DNA from: Maniola hyperantus
Lineage: Eukaryota; Arthropoda; Insecta; Lepidoptera; Nymphalidae
Assembly (NCBI RefSeq): GCF_902806685.2
Contig: NC_048556.1
Location: forward strand, 5,394,001-5,458,000
Length of the DNA: 64,000 nt
Direction: 5' to 3'
Shown: positions 1 to 11,095 of the stretch, in pieces
How positions within the stretch are numbered: position 1 is the stretch's first letter
Layout: each line of letters opens with the position of its first letter
Notes under the pieces: generated by a model
The model's database searches: none
What the model was told of the DNA's origin: nothing
Seen by the model: only the letters and a program-made list of their open reading frames with translations
Translations under genes and position numbers: made by a program

Positions 1-540
1 AATCATTCCAAAACCGGTCTATAAATAGTCCTACCAGAAAAGGCCCTTTTATACTATAAGTAATTATTAGAAAATTAACGATCTTATCTTGCGTAATATT
101 TAAATCAGTTCAAAAATTCTTAGTATATCCAATGGTGTGGAATGTTGTTTTTGGCAATAATCAGTAGGTTTGTTAAAAGTTATAACTACTCGCATTAAGT
201 ATAGCATAAATACACCTATTTGTCACTTGGCCTAGTATATACCAGAGAATAGGTTACTTCTTGTTTGATTTTTGACATCATAAAAAATTACGCGTGGAAA
301 TCATTCGAGTGCTGTCTCGATTTAAGAGAATGGAGGTATCATGTCCTCACTATATAATGTATAATAATACTATCAAATACCTACCTTAGGTACGTGGCCC
401 CACGGTTTGCGCATGGACGCTTATACTTACGTTTCATCATCGACCGTTAGACGCATTTACGGTGATTATATTATTATTAAATTTATTATGCAAAAGCTTA
501 TGTCCGCAAAGTTCAAGTGAAGTATAGTTTAGGCGAGAGC
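1..540. other. AT-rich intergenic DNA
   Basis: No open frame with gene-like character, no recognised repeat and no RNA gene was seen in this stretch. Confidence 0.6.
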
Positions 541-750
541 AGTGAAAGTCTAGTGGTTAAGACGTCGGCCTTCTATTCGGGAGGTCGGGGGTTCGATCCT
601 GGGACCTCTAATTTCTTTTCGGAGTTATCTGCGTTTTATGCAGTTAAATGTCACCTGCTTTAACGGTGAAGGAAAACATTGTGAGGAAACTTACATGCCT
701 GAGAGTTTTCCATAATGTTCTCAAAGGTGTGTGAAGTCCCTTAGTTGCCC
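541..750 (+). mobile_element. tRNA-derived SINE, family A
   Basis: The copy starts with a tRNA-like head: A-box TAGTGGTTAAGAC and B-box GGTTCGATCC. The body contains ACGGTGAAGGAAAACAT and ends near GTGTGTGAAGTC. The same order recurs in both orientations at about ten places in this window (for example 17756-18044 and 42070-42318). It is a transposed repeat, not a functional tRNA gene, because the acceptor stem and the 3' half do not close. Confidence 0.8.
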
Positions 751-755
751 GTGCT

Positions 756-918
756 TTATTTTTTTTAAAGAATATTGGCCAAGTTTATAATGCTGACTAA
801 TATTTCCCTTTCCCCTTCAATTAAGCAAAAAGCTTGTGCTTGGAGTAGGTACGACATTAGTGCAACTGGTGGGATTTGAACCGGCGAGTTTTCGCTTTGA
901 GCTATCGAGGCTCGCAAT
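756..918 (-). mobile_element. tRNA-derived SINE, family B (diverged)
   Basis: On the minus strand it has the family B order: a tRNA-like head with the AGCTC A-box and a GGTTCAAATCC-like B-box, then ACTAATGTCGTACCTACTCC, GGGGAAAGGG and an A-rich tail. The best copy in the window is 22301-22492. Beside it lies a GC-rich CCGCCGCGC patch (918-948). Confidence 0.75.
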
Positions 919-1179
919 GAGCCGCCGCGCCGCGCCGCCGCGCCGGGCGGTGCAGCGATGGGTTGTTGATGTTGATGAATGTTGAAAAACATTTATTTCG
1001 AAATCACAGACAAACATTGCAATTTAATTTATTTGGAAAGTGCAACAGAGTGCCCAAACCTTTTGCATCGAAAACTACATGTTTTAGTGTTTTACAGAGC
1101 AATAGGTAGGTACCTACCTGACCATTAATCATCATTTGTATAGTAATTAGTAATTACTAACTAGATAAGGCTAACTTTA

Positions 1180-1348
1180 GGCCGCGATTACACCTGTAAG
1201 TTTTACTTACGCAAGTAGCTTACATGATGAACTTACGATATATTTACTAATGTAAAGTACATTTACCTTACTAAATTTGTTGTCAACAGTTGTCAATTAA
1301 TTACGTAAGCTACTTACGTGAGTAAAACTTGCAGGCATAATCGCGGCC
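1180..1348. mobile_element. Harbinger/PIF-like MITE with TTA duplication
   Basis: A 169-bp foldback. The arms begin GGCCGCGATTA and match over about 45 bp with few mismatches (CCTG.AAGTTTTACT.ACG). Both flanks read TTA (1177-1179 and 1349-1351), the 3-bp TWA target duplication known for PIF/Harbinger elements. It has no coding capacity. Confidence 0.75.
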
Positions 1349-1351
1349 TTA

Positions 1352-2128
1352 GAATTTGAAAGTACCTTTATAGGATTGAAATTAGAATGTCATAAAACTC
1401 ACCATGTGCCATGAATGGTAAATTGTAAAATTATTATCTGTTTTAAAACTAGACAAGTGCTAAAAGTAAAATAACAATTTGCAAGCGGCCATCGATATAA
1501 ATGGCAAGATATGCCCAAGCGAACAAAATGTTTCACGGTTTTGGAACCAAATAAATCAGCGCCACCTCTTAGATACTAATGAACGACCCGTTTGAAATCC
1601 AGACGTCACTGAGGTTGCATTGATGCTAAAGCACCAATGAGTCGGGAAAATTTTGTTTGTTCAATGGACCTGTCCATACGAAGTAATAAGTCAATGCACG
1701 CGGCGATCTCAGTTATGAATATTAATTTATTTCTAATTAGGAAACAATTTTTTTTCTCTCAGCTCATATTTTAAGTTTTTGAAACATATTTTTTATATAA
1801 TTCTAAAATAGCACAGAATTGTTTTACGGCCCCAATTAAAAGAGATTCATAGATTAATTTAACCAAATACCTATCTATAACTGGTTCTATTTCTTTCCAA
1901 GAATACTCGGTGGGTGAGTCTGATTCGCACTTGGCTGTTTTTTTTATGGTTCCCTTGGTTGGGTGGTAATCCAAATTAGTGTTGACCTGTTATTTCTAGG
2001 CCAATAGGAATGCCTATAACTTAAGTGAATTGCTTTAAAGTCACTTAAAAGGTTTTGCTTGAGCTTGAGCTGTAATCCAGAGGTGAGAACATATTTTTCA
2101 GGGTCTTTTATCAGCACCCTACCCATAT
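1352..2128. other. Intergenic DNA, little recognised
   Basis: Mostly unique AT-rich sequence. Near 1909-1950 there is an end fragment (GATTCGCACTTGGCTG) of the dispersed repeat whose other end reads TTAGGGTTCCGTA. No gene is supported. Confidence 0.5.
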
Positions 2129-2333
2129 TATAAGTGCGAAAGTGTGTTTGTTTGTGGGTTTGTCCTTTAATCTCGTCGCAACGGAGCAACTGATTGACGT
2201 GATTTTTCGCATGGGTATAGTTAAAGACCTGGAGAGTCACATGGCTACTTTTTATCCCAGAAAATCAAAGAGTTCCCACGGGAATTTTAAAACCTAAATC
2301 CACGCGTACGAAGTCGCGGGCATCAGCTAGTTA
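2129..2333 (+). mobile_element. Helitron-like non-autonomous element, type 2
   Basis: It reads GCGAAAGTGTGTTTGTTTG, then TCGTCGCAACGGAGCAAC, ATCAAAGAGTTCCCACGGG and finally GAAGTCGCGGGCATCAGCTAGT. Other copies or parts lie at 5968-6092, 9305-9402, 23320-23477, 27123-27460 and 59890-60050. The CTAGT end following a GC-rich stem fits non-autonomous Helitrons described in Lepidoptera; the class call is by recognition. Confidence 0.65.
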
Positions 2334-2565
2334 TTTAATATCTTTGTCAGAGGGCTGCAGTATTTTGTTATCTTAGGCTCAAAGCACATTACAGCAGAGT
2401 CAAAGCGAAGCGTCGCGTCGCGCGTCGCGTCAATGCCGATGATATTTAAAAATGTTACCTACATTTTTATCTTAATTCTTCAATGTCTGTAATCATCGAG
2501 CATATTATTTTTATCCCAAATTCAAAGAGTTCCCTCGATTTATTTAGGGATTTTTATAAACCTAA

Positions 2566-2640
2566 ATCGCGCCGCACAGCACACGCGCTCGCCCGCATCG
2601 GGTTAGCGCGGGGGCTGTGCAGGTGTATCGAATTCTGACT
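2566..2640. mobile_element. GC-rich foldback MITE, partial copy
   Basis: GCTCGCCCGCATCGGGTTAGCGCGGGGGCTGTG matches the middle of the foldback family seen complete at 32813-32952 and 36841-36992. The left arm is absent, and a type 2 Helitron-like fragment abuts on the left. Confidence 0.6.
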
Positions 2641-3004
2641 AAGCAAATTTTTTGGTAATTAAAAATGTTTGTGGTGTATAATTAGTCTATGGGTGTATAG
2701 TTAGATAACATCGAAATGTGTACATAGGCACCACTGGTTCTCAATTTATCAGTGGCCACTGGTTACAGATGCCCGTTCGATCGCTATCGATTAAAATCAA
2801 TAGACAACAATCAAAATAGTTCCAATGGCATTGCCACTAGACATTCTCACGGCCAAATTCTGAAACACTAAGAGCTTTTTTATTAACGACTAGCTTTTAC
2901 CCGCGACTTCATCCGATAGATATGCCTACTTACTCTATAGCCCGGCTTTGCCTACTAGATGATGGCCGACTAAATGTTTTAAAAATCCCGTGGGAACTAT
3001 AGTA

Positions 3005-3162
3005 CGCGACAGGTCGCGACTCGAGATAGCAATCGGGGAGGGAACGCCTCGCACACCCATACAGCTCCCGCGCTATCCCGGTGCGGGCGAGCGCGAGTGA
3101 CGTGCGGGTGATCGGGGCGTCCCCCTGCCTCATACCCCGATTGTCATCTCAGTTATGTCGCG
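3005..3162. mobile_element. GC-rich foldback MITE (F family)
   Basis: The termini read GCGACAGGTCG and its complement, with subterminal CAATCGGGG and CCCCGATTG and a GC-rich core. The copy has a short insertion in the left terminus. At least seven related copies or parts occur in the window. Confidence 0.75.
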
Positions 3163-4027
3163 GACTAAAGGTAATGTTTCAAAAGCCGAAACTCTGCATC
3201 GGCACCGGCGCGTGGCGCGTGAGGCGCAATCTTCAGATAATAATATGCTGAGAGGGCTATTAATAATTCATATATTTTCTGTGCCTAAGTCAAATGCCAA
3301 ATCAAGGCCAAAACTTTAAACATACATACGCAAACGCATACCTACTCATAAACTCAAAAAAAGATAAAAAATAACCTTGTAAAAGCATATTATGGTGAAC
3401 GCCTAGTTTCCTTACAAACAGGTTATTATGTATTATATTTTATATTATTTTAGCATAACTACCTACCTATGTATTAAAATAAATACATAGGTATGGCAGA
3501 AAGTCCATTTATAACGTATATCATTATAACTACCTACTTATCCATACATAGGTACTTATAATAACTGTGCGCAGTATACTTAAATAAATTATAGGTATAT
3601 GGTGAGGCCAGAACCAAGCAAAAATGTAAGAAGGATAGATTTTCATTAACAATTATGTTAATAACTGTAAAACGTCAGATTCAAAATCTCGTTCTCTTAG
3701 TCGAGTTGTATGCGGAATTATCTGGGAATCTGCATTAATCTCTCAAGAAAACTCTTACCGCTGAGTGAATGTGATTAATAGAAAGGTGTCACGACCCCCA
3801 GCAATGAGGAACACGACGCAGAGACAGACAGAGTGTATCGAAACAAAGACACGGGATCTAGATTAAATTATAACGTAAGAGTAGATAAACTACTTGTATG
3901 ATAGGTATAATAATCAAAAAACAATTAGGTACCTACCTACTTACATGTTTTTTTATCACTGGGAAATGCGCTTACTGGCAGGCTCTGTTTGCAATAAAAA
4001 AAAATAGATCCATTCCAAAATTTAATT
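3163..4027. other. AT-rich intergenic DNA
   Basis: It contains many short TACCTA/TAGGTA runs and no convincing frame or named repeat. Confidence 0.5.
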
Positions 4028-4079
4028 AATTTTTTATCTTTCTTATGTGTGTAAGGACACATAAGAAAGATAAAAAATT
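4028..4079. repeat. Perfect 23-bp inverted repeat (hairpin)
   Basis: The arms 4028-4050 and 4057-4079 are exact reverse complements around a 6-nt loop (GTAAGG). The sequence is AT-rich. Confidence 0.9.
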
Positions 4080-4088
4080 GGATGGAAT

Positions 4089-4165
4089 GGATATATTTAC
4101 TAGCGACACATAAGATACGTAAGTATCTTACGTGTCGCTAGTAAATAATATATCCAATTTAATCG
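4089..4165. repeat. Second adjacent hairpin
   Basis: Arms built on TATTTACTAGCGACAC and its complement fold around a central GTAA with a single mismatch over about 25 bp. It lies 10 bp from the preceding hairpin. Confidence 0.85.
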
Positions 4166-4317
4166 CTTCTGCATACGCTGGCACTCAAATATTAATATAC
4201 TTATTATATTAAGTATACTTATTACTTATTGTATTTTTTGGCTTTCTTTCAAATGAAAACTTAAAAGATTCCAAAAGAAGCAAAATTTTGCGTACTGTTA
4301 ATGATATACGAGGACTA

Positions 4318-4447
4318 ACAGCCGCACTCAGAGTCGCTAATCGTTACTTAAGAGTGAGTTTAAACGAGACCGATTTATGTGAGAGAGCACTGTCTCGTTT
4401 TAACTAAAATTAAGTAACGATTAAGCAACTCTCAGTACGGCAGTGAG
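4318..4447. mobile_element. Foldback MITE
   Basis: Imperfect inverted arms: the left contains CTAATCGTTACTTAA and AACGAGAC, the right contains GTCTCGTTTT and TTAAGTAACGATTAAG. About 130 bp with no frame. Confidence 0.6.
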
Positions 4448-5534
4448 ACGTCTTTTATGATACACAATAATTTTATTGAGAACGGCGGTTGTTATTTGAG
4501 AAAACAGGAAACCAATACTTAACACTAGTTTTAACTTACTGATTATGTTTCTTCATTTACCGATAAACCACTAAGTTACGTGACCGCGGCCCAGGCCGGT
4601 TTCGCACGGGTGGCTTATCTTATTTTTATTATTCTAGCGATCGATCACGACTTCGCGCCCTTTGGAATTTCGAAAAATCTAAAGTTACTCCTCATCTGCT
4701 GCATGCTTTCACTGCAACACAGTTTATACTTCTGCAGGATCATCGTTCACATTTGTTTATTGTTTTGTAAAATCAATGTGTGAAAAATAAAGATTATTTA
4801 TTTATTTATCTTTACTACATTTCTAGGTCCGATGGCTTTTGGGGATGAGTCTGTCAGCGAGTCTGCGCGCAGTAAATATAACTTTGTATGGGTTTGAATG
4901 GAGCAAAGCGCACTTGAGCGACGCAGCGCGGCAAATTGTATGTATGTTGTTTATTGCACCACAAAACACAAATGAGAGGTTACAAAAATAAATCTTAAAA
5001 AGTAGGTACAAAAAGGCGGTCTTATCGCTAAATAGCGATCTCTTCCAGACAACCTTAACGTTAGGGAGAAATGGACAAAGGTAGGTGGTGTATAATAAAC
5101 CTAAATACCAATAGCTATTAGCTAAATAAACTAAACCATATATAAGATATAAAATACCTACATATTATTAATATCCTAATACATACAAATAAAATATAAT
5201 AGACATACATAAGACTACACAGATAAATATTATATATATAAATAATATATATATAAATTTTGCAAATTTTGTTTATTTAAGAGTTTGTATGGGGCAGCGC
5301 AATTAATTATGCTTTTGGACCTTTATTTTCTCAAAAAAGTGATTGATTATACCTACTTGTTAATAATATCCAGCCTCATTATAATGTCATTTTTGTGATT
5401 GAAAAAGTTTATTGATCTTAATTACACCTGTGTGGAATGTCACAACATGGTGCAATTATTAATGGTGCAATTAACCTCTGTAGATAGCTCAACGGTTAAG
5501 TTTAGATGTAGGTATATCTTACCTACCTATTTTT
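4448..5534. other. Intergenic DNA
   Basis: It includes an AATAAAGATTATTTATTTATTTATC run near 4790 and an AT microsatellite-like run near 5230-5262. No gene is supported. Confidence 0.45.
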
Positions 5535-5535
5535 A

Positions 5536-5967
5536 GGGTTCCATACCTCAAAAGGAAAAACGGAACCCTTATAGGATCACTTTGTTGTCTGTCTGTCTAT
5601 CTGTCTGTCGGTCGGTCAAGAAACCTACAGGGTAGGTATTTACTTCCCGTTGACCTAGAATTTTGGCAGGTAGGTAGGTCTTATAGCAAACATTCGGGGA
5701 AAAATCTGAAAACCGTGAATTTGTGGTTACATCATACAAAAAAATTAAATTGTAGTCATGAACTAATAATTAGTATTTTCAACTTTCGAAGTGAGATAAC
5801 TATATCAAGTGGGGTATCATAATATGAAAAGTCTTCATCGGTGCATTCTAAAACAGATTTTTATTTATTTTTATGTTTTTGAATTATCCTGCAAAATGTC
5901 GAAAAAATACGACTGTAATACGGAACCCTCATTGCGCGAGCCTGACTCGCACTTGGCCGGTTTTTTG
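5536..5967 (-). mobile_element. Dispersed repeat with GGTTCCGTA end
   Basis: The left end is TTAGGGTTCCATACCTC and the right end CGAGCCTGACTCGCACTTGG. It carries internal CTGTCTGTCTGTC and a middle segment GTCATGAACTAATAATTAG. Matching copies are 12851-13238 (same orientation) and 30033-30445 (opposite). It is non-coding; the transposon class is not certain. Confidence 0.75.
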
Positions 5968-6092
5968 TTTGGATATAGATAAAGAACTGGAGAGTGACAT
6001 GGGCTATTTTTTATCTCGGCAAATCAAAGAGTTCCCGCGGGATTTTTAAAAACCTAATTCCACGCGGACGAAGTCGCGGGCTTAAACTAGAT
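5968..6092 (+). mobile_element. Helitron-like type 2, 3' part
   Basis: It retains ATCAAAGAGTTCCCGCGGG and GACGAAGTCGCGGGCTTA..CTAGAT. It directly abuts the preceding dispersed repeat. Confidence 0.6.
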
Positions 6093-7369
6093 ACCTACCT
6101 CTACAAATTAAGTAGAAGTTAGTTGTTGATAAGAACTTTTCTTTTAAGTTTTACGCTTTCTGGTTTACAGCTTACATAACATCTCTCTGTCTCTCTCTCT
6201 CTCTCTCTGTCGTAGCTCGTATTCCTCATTGTTGAGGGTTGTGACTCCTTTCCATTAATAACAATAATATGGTGGTAGTAATTCTCTTGAGATAATAATA
6301 AGGTAGCTACATAAATACTACTGTCTCGTACTAATAATAACGCATCGTACTATTGAGAGCCTCCTCCATATTTGGTAGTCGGTTAAATAAAGTACCTACG
6401 GGGGATTTACAATCGCCGAAAAAGTTGACTTAGGTACTTATCTACCTAAGCTTCGTACAGGTTTAAAATAGCTCCCTTTTATCGCTTTTGGTAAGGCATT
6501 GAGACTTGATATTGAATTACTAAATATTGCGTAATAATGATATAGGTAAGTACCTACCATTCCACTCAGATTCATAAATTCCATAATCAAAGGACGCCTT
6601 GATTTTATTTTATTTCCTACTACTAACTACCATAATAATATTATAGTTATTTATTGTTTATTATTAATTATTATTGAAGATGTTCAGATTAACATAATCG
6701 GCAGGTACCTACTACCTACTTACAATAAGGAATAACTTGGTAATCGTGGTTACAACTGCAAACTATGTTTGAACTTTTCTGAAGGTTACCTAGGTATCAT
6801 CATGTGCAAACCTTCAACGCACAACTACCTCGGGCAAAGCGCATCGTCAGCACATCTTACCCGCTCCGCTACATCACTTAGCTTTGGTGGCAAATGGCAA
6901 TAGACAAGTGTCGTAGCTTCGCTTTAACCTCTCTCATCGCTTAGCTCCCTCGCAAATCTCTGGTGGAAAGCCAGCCTATAATATGTCAAGATTGGTATAT
7001 TATCTTCAACGATATTAAACTTAATTTATATGGCTTACTTAGTTGCATTCAAACATCTCTACCTATCTACCTATCAGGCAACGGTGAGTGACCTATCCTA
7101 CAACGGTAAATGATATCTATTTATATAAAATTCAAAGTCCTGACTGACTGATTGACTGACTGACATATATATGAAGAAATACGTGTTTCAGGATTTTTGG
7201 AAAATTTGCCCATAAGGGTGGTAAAATAGGGGATGAAAGTTTGTATAGGAAAGTTTTAATTATTGATATTATTAACTTGAAATTTGGAAAGTAGCCTAAC
7301 AATGCGTGCCGTCTCATGCAGTATTGTAGGCTTCTGAGTAATGAGACTCCCTCTACTTACTCTGTTTTT
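6093..7369. other. Intergenic DNA with a CT microsatellite
   Basis: A (CT)n run occupies about 6182-6210. A repeat with GACTGACTGATTGACTGACTGAC (from about 7138) has the start of a Helitron-like 3' region but diverges afterwards. No gene is supported. Confidence 0.45.
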
Positions 7370-7905
7370 AGGGTTCCGTAGCCAAATGGCAAAAAACTGA
7401 ACCCTTATAGATTCGTCATGTCTGTCTGTCTGTCCGTCTGCCTGTCCGTCCGTATGTCACAGCAACTTTTTTCCGAAACTATAAGAACTATACTGTTAAA
7501 ACTTGGTAGGTAGATGTATTCTGTGAACCGCATTAAGATTTTCACACAAAATTAGAAAAAAATACAATAAATTTTTGGGGGTCCCCAAAATTTTTTTTCA
7601 TCAAACCCATACGTGTGGGGTTATCTATGGATAGGTCTTAAAAATTATATTGAGTATTAAGTAAGTAAATATTCAGTATCCAAACTGAATATTTAGTTTG
7701 CGCGAGAGACACTTCCAAAGTGGTAAAATGTGTCTCTTCTAAAATAAGAGAATGATAAAACTAAAAAAAATATATGATGTACCTACATTACCATGCAAAC
7801 TTCCACCGAAAAGTGGTTTGAACGAGATCTAGTAAGTAGTTTTTGGTTTATCGTGCAAAATGTCAATTGTAGTACGAAACCCTCAGTGCGCGAGTCTGAT
7901 TTATT
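7370..7905 (-). mobile_element. Dispersed repeat with GGTTCCGTA end (diverged)
   Basis: It starts TTAGGGTTCCGTAGCC, has CTGTCTGTCTGTCCGTCTG, and ends in a partial GTACGAAACCCTCAGTGCGCGAGTCTGA. The middle is strongly diverged from 5536-5967. Confidence 0.6.
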
Positions 7906-8974
7906 TTTACAGAAATCTGGCAAACCACATACACGGGTATATTATTAGTTACCACTTACCAGTAAGTAGGTAGTTACTTGTTTACAAAAATTATTGAGGT
8001 GGTTAATATTCAAATGAGAAGCAAACTACGTTTATAATTTTGTATGTAACGGTCTCGGGAGAGCTCGGTGGTGGCTTTCGTAATTTGGCTACCCATAGGT
8101 TTAGAAAGTAATAATTCTTATTACATCTAAGGATTAGTACCTACTTAAAATTTCTTTGAGGCTACCAAAGATTTCCACCTGATTCAAGTTCCATTCCAAC
8201 CTTGCCAAGTTTCTAAGCATCGAGCTGCCATCTTTTGAAAGAACATCTCATTATCTAATTTAGATGAAACATTGCTTTGTGGCATGTTTCTGAAACAAGT
8301 AACAACGCAGCTATGTAAACAAGTAACATTAGCAACTCACGATCAAGTTGCTCGATGCATCGTTAGATGGCGCTGTTAAATTTTTCTTAAAAACAAAAAG
8401 CATTAGGTAAGTATAAGAAAATAAAATAATTACGAATTATGATAATAAATTTTTCTCTGTTAGAGCTTTTGTGTACTTTCAAAAGAGCTTCCACTTGAAG
8501 TTTTTGATATTCGTTGTGTTGTGTCACTGAAGCTCGTAGCAACGTAGACTTTACGTAGAGCTTTGGCTACACTGGGAATCGGGGTTGGCATTTGTGTGTT
8601 GTTTTGTTTTTAAGAGAAAATAGGTTTAAACAGTTTAAACCATGGTTTTAATCCTGTTTTAAACAAAAATATTTTGTTTTTAAGTGTTTTTATATTGGGT
8701 TCCCTTTCGCGGCATCGTCACAGTTCACGACAGAGTGAACTTGAATAAACGTCGAGGTTCCTACCTCACCGGCGGGCGTCAAATGTTACATACCTACATT
8801 TTGCTTTGATTTCTGATTTCACATCACCCACAAGAGTGAACCACGAGTGAACTCAGTGAACTAAATGAAGGGAACTCTCGGTTTGATCCTGAATCGAAGA
8901 TAGTATTACCCATATTAAATGTTAGGCTGCCGTCATGCGCGGCAATATTTATCGTTAAATAAACAAATTAATCT
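7906..8974. other. Intergenic DNA
   Basis: No gene is seen. A short block near 8846-8905 (GGGAACTCTCGGTTTGAT) recurs at 28495-28550, so it is part of an unnamed dispersed repeat. Confidence 0.4.
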
Positions 8975-9085
8975 ATTTTTTTATTCAATCAAACTTTAAC
9001 AAGTACCTACCTACTTTTGAATCGTCAAAGGCATCTACACTGGACACTGGTTCGGAATGCCCTTCCTACCGAGAAGAGTTAGTGT
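8975..9085. repeat. Dispersed LINE-tail-like repeat
   Basis: TTTTGAATCGTCAAAGGCAT, CTGGTTCGGAATGCC and CTACCGAGAAGA recur at 17270-17362, and in the opposite orientation at 19555-19740. It resembles the 3' untranslated tail of a LINE, but no RT frame is attached. Confidence 0.5.
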
Positions 9086-9179
9086 TAACAAAAGCCACCA
9101 ATGACGATCCAGTCTCGGGTGCTTAGGTATGAAATTAGGTAGGTATATTATTATGTATTTCTAAAGGTTCAGTGGGTAT

Positions 9180-9540
9180 AATAAATTACAACGTCCCCGA
9201 AAATACGTAATGTGTCGACCTCGACTACCGAATAAGACCGTTCCTCCAGATAGTGCGTGCGCGGAGATCACGTGCGATAGGTATGGTCTGTTCATGTCGT
9301 GGAATCATAAAGTAACATAGACTACTTTTTATTCCAGAAAATCAAAGAGAGACGTTTTAAGAATCTAAATCCATGCAGACAAAGTCGCGGGTATAAGCTA
9401 ATTTATCAGTATATTTAATGTTAAGCTACAACGCCTCTAAAAATACATAATTTATCGAGTGGTAGGTAGGTATAGCCGAGGTCATTCCACCGCGCCGGAT
9501 CAAGTGCGTGCGCGCAGTTCACGCGCGACGTCACGACTCA
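9180..9540. repeat. Local direct duplication
   Basis: About 110 bp at 9180-9290 (TACAACGTCCCCGAAAATAC, then TGCGTGCGCGGAGATCACG) resembles 9425-9540 (TACAACGCCTCTAAAAATAC, then TGCGTGCGCGCAGTTCACG). A degraded type 2 Helitron-like 3' part lies between them (9305-9402). Confidence 0.55.
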
Positions 9541-9631
9541 CGTGGCCGGGCTGGCCCGACTTGCGAACCGGCGCGCTCGGCGTGGGCCGTAGGTAGTTGT
9601 GACGCTGGTAAATGGCAAATACACGATCAAA

Positions 9632-9705
9632 CCGTCAAGTTTGCAGCGCACTTGAAGCGGCGTCCAGCGGACGCTGCTGCTTTAAATCCGCTGCAAACTT
9701 GACGG
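9632..9705. repeat. GC-rich 74-nt hairpin
   Basis: The arms 9632-9648 and 9689-9705 are perfect 17-bp complements (CCGTCAAGTTTGCAGCG). The 40-nt interior has a second, imperfect stem (GCGGCGTCC / GGACGCTGC). It could be a minimal foldback element or a structured RNA; the size would also fit a small-RNA precursor. No transcript evidence is available from sequence. Confidence 0.7.
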
Positions 9706-9727
9706 GAAACCTCCCTCCTCCTCCCTG

Positions 9728-10030
9728 ACGACCTCCCTGGCGCAGTGGTAAGTGCTATGGTATTATTAGCGGGAGGTCCGGGGTTCGATCCCCGGCAGGG
9801 GAAACCGGAATTTTATAATTTCTAAATTTTCTTAGGTCATGGCCATTTACCAACCCACCGGCGAAGATATGCCGCCGAGCGATTTAACGTTCCGTTATAT
9901 GCCGTGTGGAAACCCAAGAGGTATGGGTTTAATAAAAACTGCCATACCCCTTCCAAGTTTTGGCCCGCTTCCATCTTACCAGGTGAGAATGCAGTCAAGG
10001 GCTAACTTGTATCTGAATAAAATAAAGTAA
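9728..10030 (+). mobile_element. tRNA-derived SINE, family C
   Basis: The tRNA-like head has A-box GGCGCAGTGGTAAGTGC and B-box GGTTCGATCCC. The body contains CGTTCCGTTATATGCCG and the tail CCATCTTACCAGGTGAGAATGCAGTCAAGG, finishing in AATAAAATAAA. Partial copies are at 31355-31450, 35505-35590 and 58660-58870. Confidence 0.75.
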
Positions 10031-10436
10031 AACTGAGCTTACCTTGGATGCGAGTGAAGAGCTCGGGTTAGCTATGAATGATGATGTGTGTTATTCGATA
10101 TGATAAGATAATAAGATGGCTTAAAATCGTAAGATGGTTGGGTGTTAAGAGGTAACGAAAAGACGTACAAACACAGCCCGTCTAAAATCAAAAACTCGTT
10201 CATAGGCAGCTAGGAAGCGCAAGGTCTCTACATTCTATATTTTACAATCTGGTAAAAAACAGCATCTTTACATCAGCTAGTGTCGCACACGGTTGTAGTG
10301 CGACGTGATTTCTGGTATTTGTATGCGTTGGCTGACCTCATTTCTGTCAAGCCGTCTGGCGTGGCTATGCGGAAGCGATGACCTTAGCTTAGTCACGTGT
10401 ACCGTAGGGTTGTCTATACATTGTCTTTTTATCTTT

Positions 10437-10722
10437 CATCATCATCATCATCATCATCTATCGCCGGCTCACTACAGAACACGGGTTTCCTCTCAGAGTG
10501 AGAAGAGTTTTAACCACAGTCTACCTCGCTGTCCAAGTGCGGATTGGCAGATTTCAAACACTTTTGAGACGATTATGGAGAACTCTCGCGTATGCAGGTT
10601 TCCTCACGATGTTCTATTTTAATAACACCGAAAAGTTACAGGCTTGCCCAGGTTCGAGCCCCCGACCTCCGATTAGGAGGCAGACGTCCTAACCACTATA
10701 GACTACAGTATCACCGCCATAA
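10437..10722 (-). mobile_element. SINE, family A
   Basis: On the minus strand it runs from a tRNA-like head (TAGTGGTTAGGACGTCTGCC, near 10700) through GAGTTCTCCATAATCGTCTC to an ATG-rich tail. It ends in an (ATC)n run at 10437-10458 on the plus strand. Confidence 0.75.
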
Positions 10723-10739
10723 CTTAAACATATAAAAGA

Positions 10740-11095
10740 AAAAAAAAATTACAAAAAAAATAAAAACCGACTTCGATACACAAACACTAAAAATTGAAAA
10801 ATAATTTTATTTATTACCGAATATATTATGAATACAAGAGTTAATATAGTTCCATAATAATATTTTTGGGGTCGGTGCCAATGAGGTGCCATTGTGGAGT
10901 CTCATAAAATATGAAGTCTAGACGATTCGCGCAGCTAAAGCTAATTGGCACCGGCACCAAAAAGTATTATTATGGAACTGTATTATTAACTCTTGTATTC
11001 ATAATATATTCGGTAATAAATTAAATTATTTTTCAATTTTTAGTGTTTGTGTATCGAAGTCGGTTTTTATTTTTTTTGTAAAAAAAATTTATTTC
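10740..11095. mobile_element. Long foldback element, arms about 125 bp
   Basis: The left arm (about 10745-10870) and right arm (about 10965-11090) are near-perfect reverse complements sharing AAACCGACTTCGATACACAA and TACCGAATATATTATGAATA. The roughly 95-bp spacer ends in GGCACCGGCACC. The AAACCGACTTC end is common in lepidopteran repeats. It has no frame. Confidence 0.8.

Noticed and set aside
541..612. Possible tRNA gene from the A-box and B-box
   Set aside because: The same head with a shared non-tRNA body occurs about ten times in both orientations, and the acceptor stem does not close. It is a SINE head.
9728..9803. Possible tRNA gene with perfect B-box
   Set aside because: Followed by the family C SINE body and AATAAA-rich tail; the anticodon arm is not canonical.
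10437..10720. 105-codon plus frame with a His tract
   Set aside because: The His run is the (ATC)n tail of a minus-oriented SINE read in one frame.
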